Origin: Paraniabella defluvii
Lineage (GTDB): Bacteria; Bacteroidota; Bacteroidia; Chitinophagales; Chitinophagaceae
Assembly (NCBI GenBank): GCA_019316985.1
Contig: CP079215.1
Span: 868,001-932,000 of the forward strand
Reading direction: 5' to 3'
DNA: 64,000 nt
A model generated the notes under the pieces. It was not told the origin of the DNA. It saw only the letters and a program-made list of their open reading frames with translations, and searched no databases. The position numbers and the translations under genes were made by a program. This document shows, one piece after another, positions 10,594 through 20,305 of the stretch (positions are counted from its first letter, which is position 1; every line of letters starts with the position of its first letter).

Positions 10594-10670
10594 CTTGCAT
10601 CCCTACGTTGGCATTATCCAAATCAGGTACCGGGTATCATCTCAGCCATTTACATGGCACCCCGTGCATA
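10594..10670 (-). promoter_or_regulatory. TPP riboswitch (THI element)
   Basis: On the minus strand the aptamer shows GGGGTGCC, then GGCTGAGATGATACCC, then ACCTGATTTGGATAATGCCA and CGTAGGGA. These are the conserved CUGAGA and ACCUGAu-x-x-GGAUAAUGCCA segments of thiamine pyrophosphate riboswitches. It precedes the methyltransferase operon, so all four genes are predicted to be repressed by TPP. Confidence 0.96.
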
Positions 10671-10794
10671 TGTTTACACAAATATATGGATAATATTTTG
10701 TGCACACCGAAGGATAAATAACAGAAGTTAGTAAAACGATCTGTTGCCGTTATTACAATTTACGATACGTTAACAACGCAGGCGCAGGCCGCTA

Positions 10795-12291
10795 TCAGGC
10801 TGCCGGCTTCCTGCTCATAAAGAAGTAGTAGATCGGTATTCCAATCGCTACTATCACCAGGCCGAATAAGGAAGTAGTAGGTTTGTAGAACAATAAACCC
10901 AGGGCCATAGTACCTGCCATTAAAATATAAACGATAGGAATAAAAGGATAACCAAATGCTTTATAAGGCCGCTCGGCGTCAGGACGGCTTTTGCGCAGGC
11001 GGAATACGGCTACAATAGTGAGGATATAAAATAGAAGGGTAATGAATACTACATAATCCAGCAGCAATCCATATTTACCACTTAAACATAAAAGACTGGC
11101 CCATATACATTGCGCCCATAACCCCCAGGCAGGAACGGCGTTCTTATTCAAAGTGGCGGCCTGCGGCAGGAATAACTTATCCTGTGCCATAGTATAAAAT
11201 ACTCTTGCCCCGGTGAGCACCAGGCCATTGTTACATCCAAAGGTGGATATCATGATCATGATGGCAATAATAGCGGTACCGTAAGTACCGAATATATTGG
11301 TGGATGCAGCAGTTGCCACCCGGTCCTGCACCGCAAAAGCGATGTTGGGATCGGATACCTCGGTTGCATAGGCAGCAACTCCTGCCGAGGCTGCCGGAGT
11401 TAAGGGTAGCACCGCCGTATACATTACGTTAGTCAGCACATAAATAATAATAACAATCAGCGTACCAAGGAACAGGCTTAATCCCACGTTTTTCTTTGGG
11501 TTTTTAATTTCCCCGGCTATAAAGGTTACGTTTTCCCAGGCTACACTACTAAATACAGAACCCACCATGGCTGAGCTTACCAGGCCAATAGCGAGAAATA
11601 TAGAAGACGGTTCTTTAAACAGCGACCATCCGATTTGATTACCGGCTTCATCTTTAACCGCTTCAGTAAACTTAAAGTCGAACGCGTTAGCCCAGTTATT
11701 GTTCCAGATATCAGCTTTGGCAGCAAGCAAAAAACCAAACAACATTAAACCAAACAGGGAAAATAGCTTCACCACTGTAAATACCGATTGTATGATCTTT
11801 CCTTCCTTGACTCCCCTGGTATTTACATAGGTTAAAAAGATGATCAAAGCTATAGATACCAGCTGCGCCGGGTACAGCTTAAACCAGCCGGCCTGGAAAA
11901 TGATATTCTCATCAGCCAGGGTTAGCGCGGGTATAAAGTAGCCGGCGAATTTGCTGAAAGCCACGCCCACCGCAGCAATAGTGCCGGTTTGTATTACAGA
12001 GAAAAAACTCCAGCCATATAAAAAACCTGTAAAAGGATTGTAGGCTTCTTTCAAATAAACATACTGTCCGCCGGCTTTGGGAAACATTGACGATAACTCC
12101 CCATAAGTTATTGCGGCAAAAACCGTCATCAACCCGGTAATGATCCACAAGGCAATTAACCAGCCCGAGCTACCTACGCTGCGTGTCATATCGGCACTTA
12201 CTATAAAAATACCGGAACCTATCATGGATCCGGCAACTATCATGGTACCATCAAAAAGGCTTAAGGACTGTTTAAACTTTTCAGCAGACAT
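10795..12291 (-). CDS. APC-superfamily amino acid permease
   Basis: An intact 498-aa inner-membrane transporter with about 12 hydrophobic segments. The N-terminal signature GSMIGSGIFIVSADM is the TM1 GxG-I-F motif of the amino acid-polyamine-organocation superfamily, followed by FAAITYGELSSMFPKAGGQYVYL, which is typical of the LAT/AAE branch. It probably imports or exchanges an amino acid; the substrate cannot be read from sequence. It is transcribed alone: 98 bp separate it from the glycosylase gene, and the TPP riboswitch lies downstream. Confidence 0.9.
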   Translation of the reverse strand: MSAEKFKQSLSLFDGTMIVAGSMIGSGIFIVSADMTRSVGSSGWLIALWIITGLMTVFAAITYGELSSMFPKAGGQYVYLKEAYNPFTGFLYGWSFFSVIQTGTIAAVGVAFSKFAGYFIPALTLADENIIFQAGWFKLYPAQLVSIALIIFLTYVNTRGVKEGKIIQSVFTVVKLFSLFGLMLFGFLLAAKADIWNNNWANAFDFKFTEAVKDEAGNQIGWSLFKEPSSIFLAIGLVSSAMVGSVFSSVAWENVTFIAGEIKNPKKNVGLSLFLGTLIVIIIYVLTNVMYTAVLPLTPAASAGVAAYATEVSDPNIAFAVQDRVATAASTNIFGTYGTAIIAIMIMISTFGCNNGLVLTGARVFYTMAQDKLFLPQAATLNKNAVPAWGLWAQCIWASLLCLSGKYGLLLDYVVFITLLFYILTIVAVFRLRKSRPDAERPYKAFGYPFIPIVYILMAGTMALGLLFYKPTTSLFGLVIVAIGIPIYYFFMSRKPAA

Positions 12292-12389
12292 AGTATTGTT
12301 TTAGTGAAAGACTACAAGATAGGTATTTATTACGAAAACTGTATTGCACTATTGGCACCGATTAACTATTGTAAGCACAGTAAAAGCTC

Positions 12390-12939
12390 TTATTTCTTCT
12401 TCATCCACATGGGCCTGAGCTTAGCAATTTTCTTGTAGGCAGGACAGGTTTCGCTATGACAGCCTGGCAAATAGCCTGTGCTCATTAAAAACTCGTTTAC
12501 GATTTCTCCACCGGTAAACTTAAAAGTTTTTTTAAACAGCTTCATCCACTCTTCCCTGGTTTTGGGATGATGAAAATCTAACCAGTTTTTAAAAGACCCG
12601 AATTCTTTTTGCAGCCCTATAATGGTTTTAGCGTTTTCTATTGCTGCATTTATTTTCAGCCGGTTTCGGATAATACCCGCATCCAGCATCAATGCGTCAA
12701 ACTTTTTGCTTATAACGGCTTACTTTGCCAATATCAAACTGGTCAAAGGCTTTATAAAAGTTATCCTTCTTTTTCAAAATGGTTTCCCAGCTCAACCCGG
12801 CCTGGTTGATTTCCAGCACCAGGCGTGCAAATAATTCGTTGTCGGAATGCATGGGAAAGCCGTACTCATTATCGTGATAATGCTCGTGCACCGTACCCTT
12901 ACCTTTTCCTTTTACAAAATCGCAGTAATAATTTGACAT
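12390..12939 (-). CDS. tag: DNA-3-methyladenine glycosylase I, one frameshift
   Basis: Base-excision repair enzyme that removes 3-methyladenine. The N-terminal Cys (YYCDFV), the YHDNEYGFP motif, FARLVLEINQAGLSWETIL, and the Zn-ligand end GCHSETC are those of the Tag family. The start is the ATG at 12939 (MSNYYC), five codons inside the longer open frame. The frame is lost near 12695 (YKQKV / DALMLDAGI). Joined length of about 184 aa is normal. It is divergent from tRNA-Val. Confidence 0.93.
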
Positions 12940-12970
12940 AGCTGCAATTTGCAAAAAAATCTGTATTTTT

Positions 12971-13002
12971 TTTTGCTGGTAACAAATGGGCTCTTATATT
13001 TG
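12971..13002 (+). promoter_or_regulatory. Bacteroidota-type promoter of tRNA-Val
   Basis: TTTTG at 12971-12975 and TATATTTG at 12995-13002, with 19 bp between TTG and TA, match the -33 TTG / -7 TAnnTTTG promoter of Bacteroidota. It lies about 30 bp upstream of the tRNA. Confidence 0.7.
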
Positions 13003-13034
13003 CACTCCAAATTACGAACAAAGGGAAATAAAAA

Positions 13035-13111
13035 GGAGTTTAGCTCAGTTGGTTCAGAGCATCTGCCTTACAAGCAGAGGGTCGGCGGTTCGAGCCCGTC
13101 AACTCCCACCA
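13035..13111 (+). tRNA. tRNA-Val (TAC anticodon)
   Basis: The cloverleaf can be drawn: D-arm GCTC...GAGC, anticodon arm TCTGC CTTACAA GCAGA (anticodon TAC), T-arm around GGTTCGAGC, acceptor 3' strand AACTCCC, discriminator A and encoded CCA at 13109-13111. The 5' acceptor strand reads GGAGTT after an A-run, where GGGAGTT is needed to pair with AACTCCC. One G appears to be missing, in line with the homopolymer losses elsewhere. Confidence 0.95.
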
Positions 13112-13237
13112 AAAAAGCAGTTACAAATATTCATTGTAGCTGCTTTTTTCATTTGAAACATATTGCATTTGAACTGAACAATAGGAAATCAGTTTTTTAA
13201 AATAAACTCAACGGGTTAACTATAGATTGATAACGAA

Positions 13238-13807
13238 ATGAGTAAGATTTTACGACATCAGTTAGAAAAAATCACACCACTTTCAGACGAAGAATTTGAA
13301 TATGTTTTATCCCATTTCACTGAAAAAAATTCAGGAAACACCAGTTTTTAGTGCAAAACGGGCAACCGGTTAAGCTTGACTATTTCATTTTAAACGGATG
13401 TGTGAAGTCTTATCACACTGACGATGAAGGCAAAATTCATATTATACAATTTGGCATGCAGGACTGGTGGATCACAGATTACCAGGCTTATTATAATCAA
13501 ACGACTGCCACCATGGATATTGATTGCATAGAAGATACTGAAGCACTTTGCCTGTCTTATGAAAACGGGAAAAATTATGTTCTGAAATGCATAAGATCGA
13601 ACATTTTTTCAGGAAAAAACCAATACCCGCAATGTTGCATTGCAGCAACGCATTCTTTCGCTGATCAGCAACAATGCAAAAGAACGATATAACAACCTGC
13701 TGGAGCAATATCCCCAGCTTTTTCAAAAAGTCCCCAAACATTTAATAGCCTCTTATTTAGGCGTAACAAGAGAAACCCTTAGCCGCCTCAACACCACTTC
13801 CAAATAA
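13238..13807 (+). CDS. Crp/Fnr-type transcriptional regulator, frameshifted
   Basis: About 190 aa after joining at 13350 and 13570-13600. An N-terminal cyclic-nucleotide-type beta-barrel (QPVKLDYFILNGCVKSYHTDDEGKIHIIQFG) is followed by a C-terminal HTH ending HLIASYLGVTRETLSRL. It follows tRNA-Val and precedes yceI and the nitronate monooxygenase in the same direction. Such regulators in Bacteroidota commonly sit beside oxidoreductases, so control of the two downstream genes is plausible but not shown. Confidence 0.85.
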
Positions 13808-13899
13808 TGTGATAAACCTCACATTAAAATCGTGAGCCATGTCCTTTCCCATCACCCCAGGGCACCGGAATTTTGTACCATCATTTAAATCAAAAAATA

Positions 13900-14450
13900 A
13901 TGGCAAAATTTCAAATTCAAAATGCAGCCAGCACCGTCAACTGGACAGGAAAAAAATACTCGGATTACATACGGGTAGTATCAATATAGCAAGCGGCTTT
14001 CTTGAGCTTACCAACGGCTTGATCACCGGCGGTGAAATTAAAATGGATATGACTTCTATTGCAATTACCGACATTGAAGACATAAAAACCAACAGCGATT
14101 TCTTGGCACACCTGCAAAATGATGATTTCTTTTCAGTAGATAAATTTCAAACCGCAAGGCTCGAAATTACAGGTTCCCAACCGACTGACAATAACACATT
14201 AACGATCAGCGGCAACCTTACTATAAAAGACATTACACATCCTGTTAGCTTTGATGTAAAGGTTGAAATATTTACCGACCAGTTATATTCACTGGGTGAG
14301 GTAGTTATAGACAGAACGATGTACAACATCCGTTATGGCTCGGGAAAATTTATTGACAATCTTGGCGACAAGCTGATTTATGACGATTTCGATCTTCAGT
14401 TTAAGCTGGTAGCAAAAGGCTTAAAAGATGAAGAGACGAACCATTCTTAA
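13900..14450 (+). CDS. YceI-family protein, one frameshift
   Basis: A lipocalin-like beta-barrel protein of the YceI family, which binds isoprenoid-type lipids in characterised members. The ATG at 13900 gives MAKFQIQNAASTVNWTGKK. A lost base in the A-run near 13955 moves to the frame with LGLHTGSINIASGFLEL, ITGGEIKMDMTSI, HLQNDDFFSVDKFQTARLEI and ISGNLTIKDITHPVSF, the family's canonical order. It is about 183 aa. No signal peptide is seen, so it is probably cytoplasmic. It overlaps the next gene's proposed leader by 23 bp. Confidence 0.9.
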
Positions 14451-15600
14451 AACCTTTACACTAACAGGTGCATTGGGCAATTTATTTCCTGGCATTACTG
14501 CTCCTTCACCCTTAAAAAAAAGAAAATGTGGAATGAAACAAAACTCACCAAACTATTGGGAATAGAATTCCCGATAGTTCAGGGACCGTTCGGTGGCGGC
14601 CTGTCATCGGTAAATCTTACAAGCACGGTTTCAAATGCCGGAGCATTAGGCTCTTTTGGAGGACAACCTTTTTCTGCACAGGAAATCATCGAAACCGGCC
14701 ATGAAATACGGAAACACACCAACAAACCATTTAATATCAATTTATGGGTTAACGACCGTGATAGCCGTTTAGATAGCTTTGACCATGATGATTACAAAAA
14801 GCTTACGGCATTGTTTAAACCCTATTTCGATGAACTTGGTTTATCAATTCCGGATATGCCAACAGACCTGGGACCTAAATTTGAAGACCAAGTAGAAGCG
14901 ATATTTGAAGTAAGGCCGGCTGTGTTCAGTTTCGTTTATGGTATTCCTTCTCAAAGCATTTTAGAAAAATGCAAACAACTTGGAATAAGAACAATTGGCG
15001 CAGCCACAACCGTTGACGAAGCAATAGCTTTGCAAGATGCAGGTGTCGACGCTATTGTAGCCACCGGGTTTGAAGCAGGTGGTCACCGGGTTTCTTTTTT
15101 ACAATCAGCAGAAGATTCCCTGACCGGTACATTTGCATTAATACCACAAGTAGCCGACGCTGTAAAGATTCCAATAATAGCAGCAGGAGGAATAGCAGAT
15201 GCAAGGGGCTACAAGCCGCATTAGCATTAGGAGCGGATGCTGCGCAGATAGGAACAGCCTTTTAGCAACTGCACAGTCCAATGCAACCCAGAGTCATAAG
15301 GATCGATTATTTTCCCATCATGCAAAATACACTACACTAACCAGGATATTTACAGGCCGGCTTTCAAGAGGACTGCGCAGCAGGTTAACAGAAGAGCTGA
15401 AACCTTATGAACATTTACTGGCTCCTTATCCCCTGCAAGGTAAATTTATGGGTTATTTAAAAGCCTACCCGGCCACTGCTGACTCCAACGCCGATATCAA
15501 ATCTTACTGGGCAGGACAAGCCGCTCCCCTGCTAAAACATAAAGATGCAAGAATGCTGATAGAAAGTTTAGTGCAGGAAATGAATAACAAAACTTCATAG
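14428..15600 (+). CDS. Nitronate monooxygenase (NPD family) with an export-like leader
   Basis: FMN-dependent oxidoreductase of the 2-nitropropane dioxygenase family: LLGIEFPIVQGPFGGG, TRPxFSF-type segment, TIGAATTVDEAIALQDAGVDAIVATGFEAGGHR, then IPIIAAGGIADARG and GADAAQIGTAF. A downstream start at 14526 gives a cytoplasmic enzyme. However, an ATG at 14428 reads MKRRTILKTFTLTGALGNLF and is off by one base only at an A8 run, so the protein probably begins there with an Arg-Arg leader. Two more lost bases (a G near 15209, a T near 15262) are needed to join the C-terminus. About 390 aa. Confidence 0.85.
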
Positions 15601-15789
15601 AAAAACAAGGCGCACGCCAGCACTGTTGATTATAGCAATACCAGTAACCAGCGCAGTGTTTGGCACAGAATGCGCCCCGTTTGTCACACCAGCGTAACAA
15701 ATATTCCGTTTTGACCATTCTTAAGAAATATTTCACAGAAATCTGGCATAAAAATGGTATATTACGGTATTGATAAAAATTGAATTAAT

Positions 15790-15963
15790 ATGGAAAAATT
15801 GAAAGTAGGTGACAGAGTGAGAATTGCAGGTCCATTACGCTCTGAAAATGTGTATGAAGTTTTAAAAATAAGCTCTTTATATGTGAGTTTAGGAACGGAT
15901 GGTTTTGCCACCCGCGTGATTAATAAAAGCTGTGTAGAAGCAATAGACGAAACACAATCTTAA
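15790..15963 (+). CDS. 57-aa protein of unknown function
   Basis: An intact short gene, too short for long-ORF screens: MEKLKVGDRVRIAGPLRSEN at the N-terminus, then VYEVLKISSLYVSLG and a C-terminal CVEAIDETQS. The KVGDRVRI start resembles small SH3/KOW-like barrels, but I do not recognise a family. It is supported by a start after an AT-rich leader and by an intrinsic terminator 23 bp after the stop. Confidence 0.6.
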   Translation: MEKLKVGDRVRIAGPLRSENVYEVLKISSLYVSLGTDGFATRVINKSCVEAIDETQS

Positions 15964-15985
15964 AATCAGGATACTTCTATCATAC

Positions 15986-16016
15986 AAGCTCCGCATCATA
16001 AATGTGGGGCTTTTTT
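15986..16016 (+). terminator. Intrinsic terminator
   Basis: An 11-bp stem (AAGCTCCGCAT / ATGTGGGGCTT, two G-U pairs) with a 5-nt loop and a T6 tail, just after the 57-aa gene. Confidence 0.85.
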
Positions 16017-16173
16017 ATTGCCGGTAAACTGGAATAAATCGATAAGAAAATGAACAGTAGAATCAATCTTTATTGCCTTTTTTGAAACCGCAGTTAACAG
16101 GCAATTACAGGCAACAGGTACTAAAGCAAACCATTAACTGTTTTATACATTTGTATATAGCTCCTTAACGAAC

Positions 16174-18028
16174 ATGACGATTGCATACTATAAATACCCT
16201 GCTATTACGATAGTGCTTATAATACTGCTGCATAGCATCGCCATATCATTGTATGCTCAGCAAAAACCTAATATTGTCATTTTCCTGGCTGACGATCTGA
16301 ATCAACAGGACATTGGCGCTTACGGCAACAGGGATGTTAAAACGCCCTACATGGACCAGCTGGCGACAGAAGGCATGCGTTTTACCAATGCTTATGCTGC
16401 TTCTTCGATGTGCACTCCCTCGCGCAGTGCTATGTTTACAGGCCTGTATCCGTTTAAGAACGGAGCCCAGATGAATCATTTCACCGTGCGTGCAGGTATT
16501 AAAAGCCTTCCGCATTACCTCCGGCAGCAGGGATACAGAGTTGTAATATCGGGTAAGATCCATATGGCGCCGCTGAATAATTTCCCCTTCGAACATATAG
16601 GCAGGGAATTCGGGCAATATAGCCCCATTGAAAACCGGCTGGATAGAAAAAGGAAACCGTGCAGATGATCGAAAGCCATTTTGCCCAAAATCCGCAGCAG
16701 CCCATTTGCCTGGTGGTAGCTCCTGGGTGCCGCATGTACCCTGGTTTCCCAACCGCGACTTTGATCCCTCCCAACTGAAACTACCACCTTACCTCGCCAA
16801 CACCAGAGAAACGCGCCAGGCATTGGCTGCCTACTACCAGAGTATCGGCGAGGCAGACAAAATGCTGGGTGAAGTAATGCAGGCATTGAACCGGACCGGC
16901 GAAGCAGGCAACACTGTATTTATTTTTGTTGCCGACCAGGGCGCCCAATTTCCCGGGGCGAAATGGACTGTTTACGACCAGGGAATAAGAGTACCCTTGC
17001 TGGTACGATGGCCAGGCAAAACCAGCAAAGGTGCAATATCGAACGCGCTCGTATCGTTAGTAGACCTTACGCCTACATTGATTGACATAGCGGGCGGCTC
17101 GGAGATAAAAGAACTGGATGGCCATTCATTTAAAAATGTACTGCTGGGAAAAGCTGCAACGCATCACCCATATATTTTTGCGGAAACATCGATGGAGCCT
17201 CATTTCTGGTATAATTACACGCCGTCGAGAACGGTTATTACCGCCGATGGATTTCAGTATATTAAAAACTATCACCCGGGACTGCGTTTTATTACCCATA
17301 TAGACCAGGTAGAGCGAAATGAATTCTATTTCGACTCATGGGTACAAAAGGCAGCAACCGATCCCACAACTAAGTTCCTGCTCAACCGGTATAGCTATCG
17401 CCCGCCCGAAGAACTATTCAATTTAAATAACGACCGGGTATCTTTTAAAAACCTGGCAACAAATACCACCTATCAAAATAAACTAAAGGAGTTATCAGCC
17501 CTTCTGAAAAAAGAATTGCAAAGACAGGGTGAAACCGAAACCATGATTGAGGAAGGCACTTTACCACAGTTCTTTGACAAGAGTTATACGGTGCAGCAAA
17601 ATGGCAGCGCCATGGATCTCTTTTAACCGGGAACGCTGGAGCCCCGAACAACTCCACATTACAGGCTATCTCGAAAACATCGACAAAGGTGGTATTATTT
17701 GCAGCTACTTTAATAATTTCCGGCTGTTTGCCTACCAGGGAAAAATAGGATTACAGCTCCCCGACGGCACTATAAAAGAAAGCATTGCACTCGATGAAAC
17801 AAAAGGGCATTTATGGCTGCAGTTGTCGGCCAAAGGCAACCTGACGATACAGTTTAATAACCATACGGTAGTTAGCGCAACACTCGATAAAGATCTCACT
17901 AAAATAGGAAACGGGTTTGTAACCTGTGGCATTTTGCAGGAGAAGAAGTGCAAGGCAGGTTGCAAACTTACCAGGGCAGGATCAGCGACCTCAGATTTAG
18001 TATGAATAAGCTGGCCGGAACGCCCTGA
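16174..18028 (+). CDS. Secreted Cys-type sulfatase, frameshifted
   Basis: Formylglycine-dependent sulfatase for glycan or organic sulfate hydrolysis. The signal peptide ends ISLYAQQKP, pointing to the periplasm or outside. Metal site NIVIFLADDLNQQDIG; the modification motif is CTPSRSAMFTG, with the Cys that is converted to formylglycine; then GYRVVISGKIH and later VFIFVADQGAQFPGAKWTVYDQGIRVPLLVRWPG. Frame losses fall near 16650, 16720, 17625 and 17945. Past about 17640 there is an extra beta-rich C-terminal region (LFAYQGKIGLQLPDG), ending MNKLAGTP. About 617 aa joined. It resembles the heparan-N-sulfatase-like branch, but this is only an impression. It precedes a GH43 gene by 76 bp. Confidence 0.9.
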
Positions 18029-18104
18029 CATCAAAAGAAACTATTTATTTTTAACGATCATCCAAACTTAGTAAAAGACTGATAAAATATAAATTGACTG
18101 AATC

Positions 18105-19197
18105 ATGAAACGACTTATTTTGCTTGCCATCGCATGTTTCTTTATAACGCTGTTGAATGCCCAGCATACCGGCACTTATAGCAACCCCTTAAATGTACAA
18201 TTTGGCGACCCTTATATACTACGAACCACTACAGGTAAGTATTATATGTATGGTACCGGTGCAGGCGCTAAGAATGGATTTGCCGCCTATTCTTCTGACA
18301 ACCTTGTTGATTGGAAACGGGAAGGCCAGGTTTATTTCGGAGATAATAAAAACGGCTGGGGAGAGCACTCTTACTGGGCTCCGGAAGTATATGAACGAAA
18401 CGGCAAATACTATATGTTCTACAGCGCCCAGTGGAAAGTAAACCCCACCAAAGAAGAAGAAAATTTTAAAATCGGGGTCGCAGTAGCTGATCAGCCAACC
18501 GGGCCTTTTATTGATATACAGAACAAACCCATTTTTGATCCGGGATACCCGGTTATCGACGCCAACGTATTATTTACCGCAGACGGAAAGACTTATCTCT
18601 ACTATTCGAGGTGCTGCTACAAACACCCGGTAGAAAGCGAAGTAGCAAGATGGGCCCGTAAAAGGGCTGGTATAAAGAGATTGAAGAAAGCTGGGTATAT
18701 GGTGTAGAAATGAAACCAGATTTCAGCGGAGTGATCGGTGAACCGGTTTTACTATTACGTCCGCCGGTTAAAATGAATGATCCGCAAGCTGGCTGGGAAA
18801 GCGAGTCTGTAACTTCTAAAGAAGTAAACCGTCGCTGGACAGAAGGCTCGTTCATTTTCAAAGAGGGGATGTTTACTATATAATGTATTCGGCCAATTAT
18901 TTCGGCGGTAAAAACTATGCGGTGGGGTATGCTACTTCAAAAAGTCCGCTGGGTCCCTTTAAAAAAGCGGCCAATAACCCGGTGTTGCAAAAAAATACAG
19001 CTAAAGGAGGAATTGTTACCGGTACCGGGCATAATAGTGTGACCTGGTCGCCCGACGGGAAAACTATGTTATGTGTATATCATGGCCGTACCAGCAAAAC
19101 AGGCGATGAGCGCGTAGTGTTTATTGACCGGATGAAAGTATCTAAAGGTATATTAACGGTAGAAGGTCCTACTACCCAGGAACAGCCAGCTCCTTAA
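18105..19197 (+). CDS. Glycoside hydrolase family 43, secreted, frameshifted
   Basis: A five-bladed beta-propeller glycosidase (arabinofuranosidase/xylosidase class). The signal peptide ends LLNAQHTG. Catalytic residues by family pattern: base Asp in QFGDPYILR, pKa-modulating Asp in YPVIDANVLF, and acid Glu in RRWTEGSFIFKEG. The SYWAPEVYERNGKYYMFYS blade is diagnostic. Lost bases near 18640-18700 and 18870 (GAGGGGAT for GAGGGGGAT) split it into three frames. About 364 aa. It is probably co-transcribed with the upstream sulfatase, which suggests attack on a sulfated, pentose-containing glycan. Confidence 0.9.
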
Positions 19198-19215
19198 GGC
19201 GCTTAATTTTATCAC

Positions 19216-19251
19216 AAAACAGCCTGAGCTCATTAACGTTCAGGCTGTTTT
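19216..19251 (+). terminator. Intrinsic terminator after GH43
   Basis: A 12-bp perfect stem AAAACAGCCTGA / TCAGGCTGTTTT; the T tail is short. It separates GH43 from the Rrf2 gene. Confidence 0.75.
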
Positions 19252-19332
19252 GCATTTGTTCCTGTCACGGCAAATAATAAAAGAGTTTTTTATCCTTTAT
19301 TATTTTTATCTTTGTATGATAACCGGGGTTAT

Positions 19333-19762
19333 ATGTTTTCAAAAACCTGCGAATACGCGATACGTGCAACGATTTTTATCGCCCAAAAATCCAGGCAGGG
19401 CGAACGGGCAGGTATTAAAGACATTGCCAAAGGAATAGAAGCTCCCGAGCATTTTATTGCAAAGGTTTTGCAGGAGCTTAGCCGTAAAAGCCTGGTATTA
19501 TCTGCAAAAGGCCCCAATGGCGGTTTCTATCATAATCAGGAATCCGCCCAGTCTACTCTGGCAGACATTGTCAGGACCATTGATGGAGACAAAATTTTCA
19601 ATGGCTGTGGCCTGGGATTAAAGCAATGCTCGAATCGCACCCCTGCCCTCTCCATCATGAGTTTAAGAAGGTAAGAAACGAAATTCAGCGTATGCTGGAA
19701 AAGGCCCGTATAGGAACGCTCAGCCGGGAGCTGGAAAATCAACTGAGTTTTTTAAAAGATAA
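19333..19762 (+). CDS. Rrf2-family regulator with three-Cys cluster motif
   Basis: A winged-helix regulator. Start at MFSKTCEYAIRATIFIA; then GIKDIAKGIEAPEHFIAKVLQEL (recognition helices) and GPNGGFYHNQE (wing). A frameshift near 19630 continues to ESHPCPLHHEFKKVRNEI. Cys spacing is C-x6-C-x5-C (NGC..KQC..HPC), as in [Fe-S] sensors such as NsrR and IscR. The end is uncertain: as read, the frame runs into the globin gene, but one T lost in the T6 run near 19750 would give a stop at 19760-19762. The adjacent globin points to NO or oxygen sensing. Confidence 0.85.
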
Positions 19763-19793
19763 AAAGCAAATGGTATTTATATACCTATATATC

Positions 19794-20188
19794 ATGAACG
19801 ATAAAAAAGACATACGAAGCATAGCGGACATACAGCTGCTGGTCAACAACTTTTATGCTGCAATAAGAAGCAATGAGGCACTGGGCCCTATCTTTAATGA
19901 ACGTATTAGCGATCGCTGGCCCGAACACCTGGAAAAGATGTACCGCTTCTGGCAAACCGTTTTACTGGAAGACCATACTTATTTCGGAAGCCCCTTTCCC
20001 CACATGCACAATTGCCGGTGGATCAGCAACACTTCGACACCTGGCTGCAACTATGGCACCAAACGGTTGATCTTTATTTCAGAGGCACCAAAGCAGACGA
20101 AGCAAAGTGGCGCGGAGATAAGATGGCGGCTATGTTTTTGTCTAAGATCACCTACTATCGAAACAACAGCGCTCGGCCGCTCGTGTGA
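19794..20188 (+). CDS. Group III truncated haemoglobin, one frameshift
   Basis: Small haem protein: IQLLVNNFYAAIRSNEALGPIFNE at the N-terminus, LEKMYRFWQTVLLED, then after a lost base near 20000 the proximal-His segment FPHHAQLPVDQQHFDTWLQL and a final helix DKMAAMFLSKITYY. This order is that of group III truncated globins. The start at 19794 (MNDKKD) is 31 bp after the proposed Rrf2 stop, so the two form an operon. Typical roles are NO or oxygen handling. About 131 aa. Confidence 0.88.
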
Positions 20189-20216
20189 CCTATTTCAATA
20201 ACTACGCTGATAAATG

Positions 20217-20288
20217 ACGCCGCGGAAGGATTCGAACCTTCGTAACAGGTTTTGCAGACCTTTGCCTACACCACTCGGCCACGCGGCT
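20217..20288 (-). tRNA. tRNA-Cys (GCA anticodon)
   Basis: Minus strand: D-arm GCC...GGC, anticodon loop CTGCAAA with anticodon GCA, T-arm GAAGG TTCGAAT CCTTC, acceptor pairs GCCGCG / CGCGGC and discriminator U, as expected for Cys. Position 1 mispairs (A against G72) and the variable region looks one base short, probably sequence errors. No encoded CCA. Confidence 0.93.
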
Positions 20289-20305
20289 TTATAAAACGGA
20301 GAGGA

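Noticed and set aside
13238..13807. Phase-variable switching of many regulators and surface genes
   Set aside because: Breaks also hit tRNA, synthetases and sdh genes and involve short runs; a general sequencing artefact explains them. Only the T17 run at 25386 is long enough to keep as a candidate.
16246..16886. Several minus-strand open frames over the sulfatase gene
   Set aside because: They lie opposite conserved sulfatase motifs and show no family or signal; shadows.
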